Below, piece after piece: positions 38,901 to 43,352 of a DNA stretch of 64,000 nucleotides. The notes beneath the pieces were generated by a model that made no database searches, was not told the DNA's origin, and worked only from the letters and a program-made list of their open reading frames with translations. The DNA comes from Stictocephala bisonia (lineage: Eukaryota; Arthropoda; Insecta; Hemiptera; Membracidae): NCBI GenBank assembly GCA_035578905.1, contig JAQJVL010000565.1:156001-220000 (forward strand), written 5' to 3'. Every line of letters begins with the position of its first letter. Positions within the stretch are counted from its first letter, which is position 1. The position numbers and the translations under genes were made by a program.

Positions 38901-41900
38901 TGTAAATAGGTGGTTAACACTGACGGTTTACCTTCTTGATAATTTACCTTTATCACGTAATGAAGGTTAGTATGATCATGATGAATGTAATGCAGAGGCT
39001 GATAATTTTCTAGTACTGTAGCCAGATTAAAAGAAGTTAAAATTAACCTCTTTTTCATTTAAATTAAGTATGAAGTCAATGAATATTTGTAAATATTAGA
39101 TAACAGCTAAACAATTAATAAAACTACAAAATTAAATTAATATATAAACTTAATAAATAACCTAAATTAATTATTGGTGGAAGACAATATTCTGGATGGT
39201 AATTTGAATTACTATATAAACTGTGTAATCCAGCAGTAATTAATTATCATTGAGTATAAATTGACTGTCACTAGATCGTTACATAATAACAAGATTTATA
39301 GGAAGATTTGATTTATTTTATAAACTTACTTTATATTAATTTATCTACAAATATATACACCAAGTAAATATCATATTTGAATCTCTGAATAAAATCATAT
39401 TTGATCTGCCATAGTTAATTTAAAGTCTACTATATAGAGTAACATAGTCTCTAAATTTCATAAAAACGAATTCCGCATAGCACCAACGCAAGCACATTCC
39501 ACTACATTCAATGGTCTTGATTTACCAGTTTGCATATGTTTCAAACAAACATTTATACTAACGTTGGGTATAAAATACTCATTTAAGATGTATTGCGCAG
39601 TATTGTAGAAGGTATATATATGAACGAAATATTGTTAAAATTGTACTTATAACATTTTTGGAAACTCAGAAATAAATATTTTTTGTCTGATTCCTCATGT
39701 ATAGTCTTCCAAAGTGGACAAGATTTTTATCTAAAATAACTCCTTTCTTTAGAAAAATACTTAACTTCATGTCACAAAATACTCGTTTATGTTAATACCG
39801 TACTTTCAAAAATAAAAGTGACTAACCTGATTCCGGTGACTGAGAAGGTACTGATGAACCTTAGAAGCCACTGAACTAGCTTAGGGTAACACGTTTTTAT
39901 ACACTGTACATATATTCATATTAACCGATCTAAAACAAAGCAATATTGTGATTGATTTAATCACGTTACAAAGATAAATTCTAATTACGTTTTTTGTTAG
40001 TAAATTAACGGCTTTATAAAAGTGGCTTTTCATAGTCTACAACCTTACGAAATTTAATAAAACAAAAAACCCGTTTACTGTAAAACAAGAATTACAGTAC
40101 TAGTAAAACCTTAGAGCTAGTGATACTCAAACTATTTTACTATCGTGAAGTAACAAGGCTATTTTCATCGCTTGGTTACCCACTTCCACTCGCTAAAATC
40201 AAAGACGTAGTATAGGTACAAAATGTTGCGGGTTAAGTTTGAAGAAGCATTTTAAACAGCTGTAACATTCTTACTACGTCGTAACGAAAGGGACTTTTCA
40301 ATAATAGGATGGTACCTTATAATACAGGCTATATTAAATGGCAATCCACTTGTATGCTTCTTCTCCTATAAAATTGAAATTATTATGTTTAAAATCGAAA
40401 TTATTAACATTAGTTTAAAAAATTTAGGAACTATCCTAACTATTTTATTTGTTTCCAATTTACTATGTGCATTATAACTGGATGATTTTAACAAAACCTA
40501 AGATTAACTTTTAAATAGATTTTTCTTGATAGTGTTAAAATTAAAATAAATACTGTGATTATTAAACCAGAAATTGTTGGAAGGTGTTTTAACTGAATAA
40601 TTCAAAAACAAAGTTTTTACTAAACTAATCCTCAATTAAAAAAAACAAAACTACTGTTATATTTCATTTCAATACAAATTAGAAGTGCTTGCTACTAACG
40701 CTCCTTTTCCCCCTCCCAATTTCAGAAATGACCCCCCCTCCTCCACAAAGGATCAGCCTTCTACTAAGACAGAAGTAAGTTGGAGTTTAGGGCTGTTAAC
40801 TGTTCATAAATGTGCTTTAAATGGTTTGGTGTAATAATATTTTTTCGATTTTGTTTTGTTTGATAAGCCCAAGTCCCAAAAAGATGGTTGTCTCCGTTTG
40901 TCTGCTTTGTTTGTTTATATTACTAGTCAATTGAAATTTTGGATTTGGTAAAATGTTAAATCATAAATATATATTGTCATTGATTACGAATCTATGAAAA
41001 CCTAAAAATATGCAAGTCCTCGACGGAGTCTTAAATACATTTAATTACATAATTTGTGAACTCATATGTATTATTAATAGTTATCTTTTCTTTAAAAAGT
41101 GAACATTTAGTAAAAAATTTAAACAGGAGTGCTGTGTAAACTAGGACGTGTAAAACAGGACGTGTGTGTAAACTACCAACCCCCTAATCGCACTCTAGTC
41201 CCTGTAGTACTACGTCCCCCCTATCTAACCTTCCTTGTAGTGAGTACCATAGTAAACTACCAACCCCCTAATCGCACTCTAGTCCCTGTAGTACTACGTC
41301 CCCCCTATCTAACCTTCCTTGTAGTGAGTACCATAGTAAACTACCAACCCCCTAATCGCACTCTAGTCCCTGTAGTACTACGTCCCCCCATCTAACCTTC
41401 CTTGTAGTGAGTACCATTGTCTATAGTTGGCCATTCATTATCAAGTCGTGTCTTTTTTAACTGGCCTGTTAGTTTTTTTACAAGGAGGCTTGTTGCTAGT
41501 CTAACCTTAGGTTGTAAGTGTCAATTTAACAACGTATTTTTTTTAATCCTATAAAAAATTATAAAATTAAATAAAAAATATAAATTTTAGGACAAAGTCA
41601 GGAAATTGAGGTCATAATATTTCATATGACGATCTTTTATGTAATATGAAGGCTAGGTCATGTTTTAAAACTTTGATTTGGAGATGATAAATGATGTTTT
41701 TACTTAGTGTAAAAAGTTCATTTTAACTTTTAAATACTACGAAATAACAGGTGTTTAAAATAATTAAATAATAAAAACTGTTTTGGTAATATAATGAGAT
41801 AATCAAAGTTAAATTTAATTGTTTCTATTTTCCTCGTCAGCAGTTTACTACTTCTACAATCGATGACAGACTGTCAGACATTTGTTAGGGTTACACAGGA

Positions 41901-43352
41901 TGGAGAAGTACTAATAAATTATAAATAAGTCACTTCCAATTATTGTTATTTATATAGATGTAATTATCCTAAAGACAATTATTTTACTAAAGTACTTATT
42001 TTGTACCTAATATTAATTTTGTGCAGATATAAATGAATATATTGCTTTACATTTTTGATTTTGAAGAAAACAAAATTTTTTAACGAATAATATTTATTTA
42101 CTTTTATTTATTTGTAGGTGGTAGAAAATTACGAGATAAACTTATTAAGTGTTTGTTTGCTTATTAAATGATTGTGAAAACCACACCAGCCCATGTGTTA
42201 AATGTGTTAATGTTTTGTTGTTTGGAGTTTTTTTCTTTGTTGCTTTCAGTTGAAATTGCTTGTTTGATAGACACTTATCCATTTATCAACACAAGACACA
42301 GTCAACATCTAAAGACAACACTAAACATCGAAAATCACATTTTGTTTGGATAATATTTAAAAACATATTTTACCTATAATAAGTTATAGTACGAAAACAC
42401 ATTTTAGATTTACTACCACAAAGTTCCGTCGCATAATTAGACTTCTAAAACGATTAATAATTTTATAGATTCCCATTTTTAGACATCAGATGATAAATAA
42501 ATATAACTGTGCAGTACTTCTTTAATATTCCTAATTTACTGTATTAAGTTATCATAATTCGAAAGCTAATTTATAACTTTTTTATTTATAATAACGAATT
42601 ATGGTCCAACGTTGAGACATTTTCGTTTAGTCAATTTCAATCTAATAATCTAAGCTAGAAGTTAGACGTACTTTTCACTTAGAATAAACTGGCTTATTTA
42701 TTTGTTGCTTTGAATGGGATAAAATAGTTAGATAATCTTAACTAAATTATATCCAATTGTCTCAAAACCAATAATAAGATTTACATATTGTATTTTTTTT
42801 TTTTTTTTTTAAGGATAGGTCAATATCCTGTTTAACCTTACTCTACCCATTCCCCATAGACTATTTATCTGATCGAATCACTTATTCGACAGATTAAGGG
42901 GAACAATCAATATAGTATATGGTGAAAACTACTGGTAGAAACTAACAGTCAAGGTCAGGATTCAAGCCTGCACTATCTCTAACACAGATAAAGGTCATGA
43001 CACCTTAGACCACTCGGCCATAACTACTACATATAGAATAGTTGTAATTGCAGAACTGTAGCGTGTATGTTCAAATTAAATTGAGATGTGGAATTACGAT
43101 ATGTTCTAAGACTCTAAAATGTAGTGTTTATCCTGAAGGGGAGTGGCAGTGGACGATCAAGGGTACATCATAGTCGGGGACTCCGGCAACAACAGGATCC
43201 AAATCTTCAGCCCGGACGGCAGCTTCCTGAGGGCGTTCGGTTGCTGGGGGTCAGGGGACGGGGAGTTCAAGGGTCTGGAAGGCGTGGCCGTCATGTCCAA
43301 CGGCAACATCCTAGTCTGCGACCGGGAGAACCATCGTCTCCAGGTGTTCTAA
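2640..43352 (+). CDS. tn: TRIM-NHL protein, thin/TRIM32-like, 3' part (11 exons)
   Basis: Joined reading of 2640-2970, 10662-10760, 12749-12841, 20852-21128, 22911-23112, 29541-29774, 33254-33420, 35643-35783, 37025-37165, 38283-38500 and 43139-43352. Every junction has AG acceptor and GT donor, and the phases agree at each join (2,2,2,0,1,1,0,0,0,2), giving about 705 codons and a stop. The N-terminal half is a low-complexity Ser/Arg/Asp/Glu/Tyr linker; the C-terminal half is six NHL repeats. In the known family an N-terminal RING, B-box and coiled coil precede such a linker. Drosophila Thin is a muscle E3-type scaffold at costameres and Z-discs, related to TRIM32. The long charged linker plus terminal NHL propeller, with the last blade ending in VCDRENHRLQVF-stop, fits thin better than brat, mei-P26 or wech. 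The orthology is from memory, so the symbol is tentative; the NHL assignment is firm. The 5' end is outside the window. Confidence 0.85.
4190..5010 (+). mobile_element. Degenerate non-LTR retrotransposon (LINE) RT fragment
   Basis: Frames broken by shifts spell pieces of a Jockey/CR1-type reverse transcriptase. FSTTFDCVYHSLYLLKFKDV at about 4770-4830 resembles the family's D-FSKAFD-V-H--LL-KL segment. VTRGVP at 4926-4943 continues, after a frameshift, as GSVLGPLLFPLYINDITTI up to about 4998, which is the G-V-PQGS-LGP-LF--Y-ND block. Upstream, 4249-4476 encodes a stretch compatible with the region just before the RT. The YADD box and the rest are missing. This is a dead fragment in sense orientation within the intron; family placement is by memory only. 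Confidence 0.65.
5022..5090 (+). repeat. Two-copy ~31-bp repeat, AATACCACTGTACGTGTA + GGTGGGTGG
   Basis: AATACCACTGTACGTGTA occurs twice (about 5022 and 5053), each followed by a GGTGGGTGG- or GGGTGGATGG-like run. Related words appear at about 7355-7385, 16160-16280 and, in reverse orientation, 62240-62345, so it is a dispersed family. Confidence 0.55.
5633..6671. repeat. Large imperfect inverted repeat (fold-back), arms ~400 bp
   Basis: The left arm (about 5633-6044) and right arm (about 6271-6671) are reverse complements with scattered differences. Outer ends match as ACTTTGAAATGTTTGATC against the complement of AGATCGAAATGTTCAAAGT. Inner ends match through AACCTTAACTAGTG and AAAATTGTTGTAAA. 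The spacer is about 230 bp. The right arm read on the - strand keeps a 61-codon open frame (6337-6522) ending MKMPLAG...DDFRCY-stop, and the left arm on the + strand carries a decayed copy of the same tail. Hence a once-coding sequence was duplicated in inverted orientation. It could be a fold-back transposon or an inverted segmental duplication. Confidence 0.7.
8231..9794 (+). repeat. Minisatellite, 46-bp unit x 34
   Basis: The unit begins TGTCATAACTCTAAGCCTCT and ends CCAATGCTAGTAAA. Phase is kept at exactly 46 bp for 34 copies, after which a truncated copy starts (TGTTATCG). Copies differ by only a few substitutions (TGCCATTACT, TGTTATAACT, CTATTAAA, TCATAGCTC). Each unit holds the short inverted repeat CTAAG-CCT-CTTAG. 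All frames are closed, so it is not coding. Confidence 0.97.
10662..10760 (+). CDS. tn: NHL gene small linker exon (RWGDQSYRS)
   Basis: This 99-bp exon is too short to stand out as an open frame. The acceptor CTGTTTGTTTGCAG ends at 10661 and the donor TCAAG|GTATAG follows 10760. It is symmetric (phase 2 in and out). With the AG from the previous exon it reads R-WGDQSYRSKEDAPAPTGI, then LKRRESQDQDSTGS and AG of the next Arg. The start R-[YW]-G-D-x-S-Y-x-S is shared with the next two exons (12749 and 20852), which is the main reason to call it. Being a multiple of three it can be skipped without a frameshift, so it is a likely cassette exon. Confidence 0.75.
10761..12748. other. 2-kb intron, nothing recognisable
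   Basis: AT-rich throughout, with A-rich runs at about 12116-12160. I see no repeat array, transposon domain or coding pattern; the short open frames here lack coding character. Confidence 0.6.
12749..12841 (+). CDS. tn: NHL gene small linker exon (RYGDHSYRS)
   Basis: A 93-bp symmetric phase-2 exon: acceptor TATTCTCACAG before 12749, donor TCCAG|GTAATT after 12841. It reads R-YGDHSYRSPYTREDSFHS, then RTRDPTPEKTGS plus AG of the next Arg. Both the start (RYGDHSYRS) and the end (GS-R) parallel the 10662 exon (RWGDQSYRS...TGS-R), implying exon duplication. It is rich in Ser, Arg and Tyr and likely disordered. Skipping it would keep frame. Confidence 0.75.
13385..14070 (-). mobile_element. Penelope-like element, GIY-YIG endonuclease end and 3' terminus
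   Basis: The - strand frame 14064-13546 (172 codons) encodes a GIY-YIG endonuclease of Penelope-like retroelement type. SGIYKIECTDCPNYYIGQTG spans residues 51-70 with GIY at 52-54 and YIG at 65-67, followed by RSFKRRFNEH with the expected catalytic Arg (75 or 76). C58/C61 and H99/H105 may be the zinc-binding Cys/His pairs typical of these endonucleases. Beyond the stop, toward lower coordinates, 13385-13460 reads on the - strand as GATGGCATGAATGCTGAAAC then CGGTCG and ends near AAGGGTGCTCAGTTATT, which resembles Penelope terminal sequence. The element lies antisense in the intron. The reverse transcriptase is missing, so it is not autonomous. Confidence 0.85.
13973..15584. repeat. 22-bp perfect inverted repeat pair flanking the split in the Penelope element
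   Basis: TTAAGGGGATTCAGCACCCT plus TG at 13973-13994 is the exact reverse complement of 15563-15584. Both copies sit at the breaks of the Penelope reading frame and bracket the Mutator-like remnant. Confidence 0.9.
14705..15200 (-). mobile_element. Mutator-like transposase C-terminal fragment
   Basis: The - strand between about 15200 and 15000 reads, in one frame, RQDVMAKIMPIYQRLGSTTL then LSRCVDGKTQNANEALHGVL and WSKCPKT. After a frameshift it continues in the 14705-15073 frame as IFVFKSTLLMRLSEG, later TSGFRTSPGMNTAKIAKFFD and a basic tail ending EGTSYGAGQF-stop. The GKTQNANEALHGVLWSKCPKT pattern and the EG-(S/T)YGAG-F ending are ones I recall from a transposase-like family often labelled Mutator-like; the label is from memory. 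The piece lies between two Penelope fragments and is broken, so it is a remnant. Confidence 0.55.
15562..15880 (-). mobile_element. Penelope-like element, segment before the endonuclease
   Basis: A - strand frame 15879-15562 (105 codons) reads MASFRALIKRLIEVPMDKHD, later KVIKQIAMANGYKPSTIDKT and FKIGFKTNNNAF, then runs into KGIQHP-stop. This resembles the stretch between reverse transcriptase and GIY-YIG domain in Penelope-like proteins, where a (K/T)NN-type segment precedes the endonuclease. It is on the same strand as 13546-14064 and in the right order, so both may come from one element split by about 1.5 kb. The reverse transcriptase core that should lie at higher coordinates is absent. 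Confidence 0.6.
16157..16290 (+). repeat. Dispersed CACGTG/GGTGGGTGGG repeat cluster
   Basis: GGGCACGTGTTCGGTGGGTG followed by GGTAGG, then TATTACGTGTGAGAGTATGT with GGGTGAG, and CCACACGTGAACAGGGGG. Similar words occur at 5022-5090, 7355-7385 and 62240-62345. Confidence 0.45.
16410..16495 (+). mobile_element. LINE reverse-transcriptase scrap
   Basis: The frame here reads NCQPIAETNHINFQKVFEKI followed by PHHLFLKV, close to the LINE pattern D-FQKAFDKVPH--LL. Only about 30 codons remain before the three-copy repeat begins. It is sense-oriented and clearly dead. Confidence 0.5.
16482..16925 (+). repeat. Three-copy ~160-bp tandem repeat with variable poly-C
   Basis: Copies begin TTTTGAAAGTAGATCCTTCC at 16482, 16641 and 16802. 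They differ mainly in the length of a C homopolymer after TTTTTAT, which grows from the first to the third copy. The third copy diverges after about 16925. Confidence 0.95.
17317..17354. repeat. 38-bp perfect palindrome
   Basis: TTACTAAAATAGCATTAAT is followed immediately by its exact reverse complement, with no spacer. Confidence 0.95.
17756..19711 (+). repeat. Minisatellite, 53-bp unit x 37
   Basis: The unit runs ACATTCAACACTGACGGGTT, then TCTATCAGCCTGCACAGTAA, then CCAAGTAAGTAGT. There are 37 units; the fourth lacks 10 bp, and one near 18907 has 5 extra bp. Variation is concentrated at the position reading CTGACG/CTTACG/CTAACG. Every unit carries CAA|GTAAGT, a near-consensus 5' splice site, preceded by acceptor-like TTTCTATCAG, all in the sense orientation of the host gene. 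Confidence 0.97.
20852..21128 (+). CDS. tn: NHL gene linker exon (RYGDSSYQS)
   Basis: Acceptor GGTACTTGCAG before 20852 (phase 2), donor TTAAAG|GTATGT after 21128 (phase 0). It reads R-YGDSSYQSRYGNKDDTG, then a Ser/Pro/Glu-rich part, SRYGAGGFQSRFLNKSKSSA and a charged tail ending RYPRARYSALK. It begins with the same RYGDxSYxS motif as the two preceding exons, and an internal SRYGAGGFQSRF echoes it. An in-frame CCTCCAG|GTATGG at about 20977 could act as an alternative donor. The longest ATG frames here are in other frames and are not the coding one. Confidence 0.85.
21129..22910. other. 1.8-kb intron, nothing firm
   Basis: AT-rich. A segment at about 21420-21720 is less AT-rich and has a weak tRNA A-box-like start, but I found no convincing B box and no domain. 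Confidence 0.5.
22911..23112 (+). CDS. tn: NHL gene linker exon (RSKSSHNF / RSRSTHAL repeats)
   Basis: Acceptor TATTCTTATCCCAG before 22911 (phase 0), donor TCTACAG|GTATCG after 23112 (phase 1). It encodes DRKSRLARSKSSHNFGADDD, an acidic patch, AYMAAKGYGQTGND, then LARSRSTHALKSRESSPERP and SSTG. The motif LARS(K/R)S(S/T)H occurs twice, 40-odd residues apart. Such R-x-x-S and SP sites look like kinase targets in a disordered linker (inference). The upstream in-frame ATG at 22872 precedes the acceptor and is not needed. Confidence 0.85.
24441..25402 (+). repeat. Minisatellite, 56-bp unit x 17
   Basis: The unit runs GGAGAAATAAAGGAAGGGAC, GGCCAAGGTGCAGGTCCTGC, CATAGTATGGTAAACT. There are 17 exact-length copies followed by a 10-bp partial. 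Because 56 is not a multiple of three and the - strand of the unit has no stop, all three - strand frames stay open for over 200 codons; these are repeat artefacts. Confidence 0.97.
25795..25940 (-). other. Coding-like patch, unrecognised
   Basis: The - strand, after the acceptor-like sequence TTTACTATTAG, reads VIYVAVNADYPMMYGHLPRL then LCQQPFDLTPTTAGKG with balanced codon composition and GC above the surroundings. A donor-like GGAAAAG|GTTTTG follows. It could be an exon scrap of a transposon or a gene fragment on the opposite strand. I do not recognise the family. Confidence 0.25.
28000..28285 (+). mobile_element. Possible LINE 3' tail
   Basis: The segment ends TGGATGGGATAAATAAATAA followed by TAATTATTATTATTATTATA, the kind of short-repeat tail many insect LINEs have at the 3' end. 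No protein-coding trace is visible upstream, so this is weak. Confidence 0.3.
28606..29370 (+). repeat. Minisatellite, 45-bp unit x 17
   Basis: The unit runs ATTAAGTAGTATGGGCAGGA, CAAATGGTTCAATCGATCGA, GTCTC; exactly 17 units fill 765 bp. As 45 is a multiple of three, long frames stay open on both strands (on + a 15-residue repeat LSSMGRTNGSIDRVS). A variant unit with CCGTTCAAATAGTTTCATCG occurs at 28846 and 29071, five units apart. There is no splice or start evidence that it is translated; it lies inside the intron. Confidence 0.95.
29541..29774 (+). CDS. tn: NHL gene linker exon (Gly/Ser/Lys-rich)
   Basis: Acceptor GCTTTTATAGCAG before 29541, donor CCAGTCG|GTGAGT after 29774; symmetric phase 1, 234 bp. 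It reads G-GIGGEKDGAALSSWARYL, KNKYGNRGKDGKEASSGTAS, RRLSLGLPLRTNSNDDSSAD and so on to QVMGPVG. SSWARYLKNKYG looks like the only segment here able to form a helix. The next exon continues FAAGGTKNQYLQKRRMLFK, leading straight into the NHL propeller. Being symmetric it could be skipped in frame. Confidence 0.85.
29956..32269 (+). mobile_element. pogo/Tigger-like DNA transposon, structurally complete
   Basis: The terminal inverted repeat AGTAGAGTCCCGCTATTCCG plus AAC at the left end matches the exact complement at the right end (...GTTCGGAATAGCGGGACTCT plus ACT at 32269). If the flush TA at 29958-29959 and 32266-32267 is the target duplication, the element is 29960-32265; if the repeat includes AGTA, it is 29956-32269. 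Subterminal TTCGGAATAGGCGGATTT occurs in direct orientation near both ends (about 30014 and 32217). One uninterrupted transposase frame lies inside. Tc1/mariner-superfamily elements insert at TA. Confidence 0.93.
30420..32009 (+). CDS. pogo/Tigger-like transposase, intact
   Basis: 529 residues, no internal stop, ATG at 30420 after a non-coding leader. Residues 1-55 form a CENP-B/Psq-type helix-turn-helix (LQQKLEVLKRLDKGESASKL...ATISDWKKNR), and about 70-140 the second CENP-B-type DNA-binding segment with RWKKRHGI. The DDE_1 catalytic core shows D176 in NADETGL, D291 in LLFIDNAPSH and D324 in QPMDQGV, so the triad is DDD with 32 residues between the last two. An acidic segment (about 425-465) precedes the tail. 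The last residues, QKKITDFTS, resemble a PCNA-interacting (PIP) box, a motif reported for pogo transposase. It cuts and pastes its own element. Length and domain order are as usual for full-length Tigger/pogo proteins, so it may be functional. Confidence 0.97.
   Translation: MASKRSRSSCTLQQKLEVLKRLDKGESASKLSVEYGVGKATISDWKKNRVKIEQFCSASSEKTLEKRQKTTVSSYEKLDEALFLWFTQERQKGIPISGPLVKEKALQLNKLMDGEPSFSASCGFLDRWKKRHGIRQLTITGEKLSADNESADNYLKEFKELISSENYSPQQVYNADETGLNFKALPTKSLASKEEKSAPGFKMDKQRLTVLACSNASATNKLPLMVIGKSAKPRAFKNININALPVYYRNQKKAWMERDLFKEWFDRQFVPKVTAFNRENGLPNRALLFIDNAPSHPEDMKLVCGNIKAIFLPPNVTSILQPMDQGVLQAIKQKYRKMLLRTLLEEDENDLTSTILQKLKKITVKDVIYWVAEAWESTNEGAIQKSWKNLWPELEFVETTFKPVKKDCELLPLLNKIPGCETSEESCVEEWFAVDDNGHQEYGDEDIVAMVQGSSAEIDSEESEEEVNTQTELVSHSDAANALDLALRYVEQHAVSTPNDVMFMRRWRNIASSSRFTALRQKKITDFTS
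32819..32859. repeat. Perfect 17-bp-stem hairpin
   Basis: ATACTCTAAATATTGTG, a 7-nt loop TATAGTT, then the exact reverse complement. It lies between the pogo element and the first NHL exon. Confidence 0.9.
33254..33420 (+). CDS. tn: NHL exon, blade 1
   Basis: Acceptor ATAATGGCAG before 33254 (phase 1), donor GTTCAG|GTGAGA after 33420 (phase 0). It reads FAAGGTKNQYLQKRRMLFKV, GSRGSEPGCFTWPRGIAVAP, DNSIVVADSSNHRVQ. FTWPRGIAV...IVVADSSNHRVQ is a textbook NHL repeat; RRMLFKVGSRG supplies the closing strand of the propeller. GC content is far above the flanking intron. Confidence 0.96.
33627..34094 (+). repeat. Minisatellite, 39-bp unit x ~12
   Basis: The unit runs GGTCAATAACATGTTGTATG, GTAGCTGCTGTACCCTGGA. 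Eleven full copies run from 33662 to 34090 after one diverged copy from 33627. 39 is a multiple of three, so several frames stay open on both strands (e.g. 33636-34106 +, 34142-33606 -); I treat these as artefacts. Confidence 0.96.
34325..34705 (+). repeat. Minisatellite, 26-bp unit x ~14-15, with internal dyad
   Basis: The unit is ACCATACGATGTATATGG plus TTTACTAT. ACCATA and TATGGT within each unit are inverted repeats about 7 nt apart, so the array can form serial small hairpins. Copies are more diverged than in the other arrays. Confidence 0.93.
35643..35783 (+). CDS. tn: NHL exon, blade 2
   Basis: Exactly 141 bp, phase 0 in and out: acceptor ATGGTTGTAG, donor ATTCAG|GTACTG. It reads VFDSNGIFSKEFGSYGNAEG, EFDCLAGVAVNRIGQFIIAD, RYNHRIQ. 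It is one NHL blade per exon, cut after the conserved N-H-R-x-Q. Confidence 0.96.
35784..37024. other. 1.2-kb intron with 23-bp palindromic array
   Basis: Apart from the array at 35916-36115 it is AT-rich without recognisable features. Confidence 0.7.
35916..36115. repeat. 23-bp palindromic tandem repeat x ~8.7
   Basis: The unit is GTGTAACTGTTACACTCGAG plus TTA. Within the array AGTGTAAC-T-GTTACACT and GTTACACT-CGAGTT-AGTGTAAC alternate, so the array is almost its own reverse complement. Eight full units from 35916 to 36099 are near-identical; the last decays to GTTATACTT. Confidence 0.96.
37025..37165 (+). CDS. tn: NHL exon, blade 3
   Basis: 141 bp, phase 0 in and out: acceptor ATTGTTGTCAG, donor GTCCAA|GTCAGT. 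It reads VMDPSGRFLRSFGAQGTVDG, RFNYPWGITTDALGFIYVCD, KENHRVQ. It has the same length and the same cut point as the blade-2 exon. The donor GTCAGT is less canonical than the others, but the frame and homology settle it. Confidence 0.96.
37166..38282. other. 1.1-kb intron, nothing recognisable
   Basis: AT-rich throughout; no array, no transposon domain. Confidence 0.7.
38283..38500 (+). CDS. tn: NHL exon, blade 4 and start of blade 5
   Basis: Acceptor TTATTTAACCAG (phase 0), donor CCCAAG|GTAAGT, fully consensus (phase 2). It reads VFQSDGTFVGKFGSHGSKVG, QLEHPHYIAVSNTNKVIVSD, SNNHRVQLFDVNGRVLNSFG, TEGSENGQFKFP plus AG of Arg. Unlike the two previous exons it does not stop after NHRVQ but runs on into the next blade. 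Confidence 0.96.
40726..40774 (+). CDS. Candidate 49-bp alternative exon
   Basis: Excellent splice signals: CTCCTTTTCCCCCTCCCAAT then TTCAG before, GAA|GTAAGTTGG after. Read from the phase-2 end of the previous exon it gives R-NDPPSSTKDQPSTKTE and ends in phase 0, which does not fit the phase of the terminal NHL exon. In another frame it starts MTPPPPQRISLLLRQ and leaves in phase 2, which would fit the exon at 50178. Including it between 38500 and 43139 would break the NHL propeller, so it may serve a minor isoform, another transcript or none. Confidence 0.35.
41169..41418 (+). repeat. Three-copy 84-bp tandem repeat
   Basis: The unit starts TAAACTACCAACCCCCTAAT and ends GTGAGTACCATAG. Copies start at 41169, 41253 and 41337; the third lacks one T in its C-rich run. 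The 88-codon open frame over it (41129-41395) is a by-product. Confidence 0.95.
42793..43027 (-). mobile_element. tRNA-derived SINE
   Basis: On the - strand: TGGCCGAGTGG (A box, + 43010-43020), then about 40 nt later GGCTTGAATCC (B box, + 42958-42968), a tRNA-unrelated body, and an 18-nt poly(A) tail (poly-T at 42793-42810 on +). The spacing fits an internal RNA polymerase III promoter. ACATAT flanks both ends (about 42783 and 43030) and may be a short target duplication. The body is too long and the stem pairing too poor for a plain tRNA gene. It lies about 110 bp before the last NHL exon. Confidence 0.75.
43139..43352 (+). CDS. tn: NHL terminal exon, rest of blade 5 and blade 6
   Basis: Acceptor TTTATCCTGAAG before 43139 (phase 2), stop TAA at 43350-43352. 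It completes FKFPR and continues GVAVDDQGYIIVGDSGNNRI, QIFSPDGSFLRAFGCWGSGD, GEFKGLEGVAVMSNGNILVC, DRENHRLQVF-stop. This brings the total to six blades, a full propeller, with the stop right after the last strand as in other TRIM-NHL proteins. The acceptor has a weak pyrimidine tract, but the frame and homology are unambiguous. Confidence 0.95.

Larger units (their letters stand above)
38501..43138. other. 4.6-kb intron with candidate exon, 84-bp repeat and SINE
   Basis: Contents are listed separately: 40726-40774, 41169-41418 and 42793-43027. 38510-40680 and 41420-42780 are AT-rich and I see nothing else to support there. Confidence 0.6.

Noticed and set aside
41129..41395. 88-codon frame with NYQPPNRTLVPVVLRPPYLT repeats
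   Set aside because: Three-copy 84-bp repeat; no splice or start support.
43010..43020. True tRNA gene
   Set aside because: Acceptor and anticodon arms do not pair convincingly, and a poly(A)-tailed body follows; SINE fits better.
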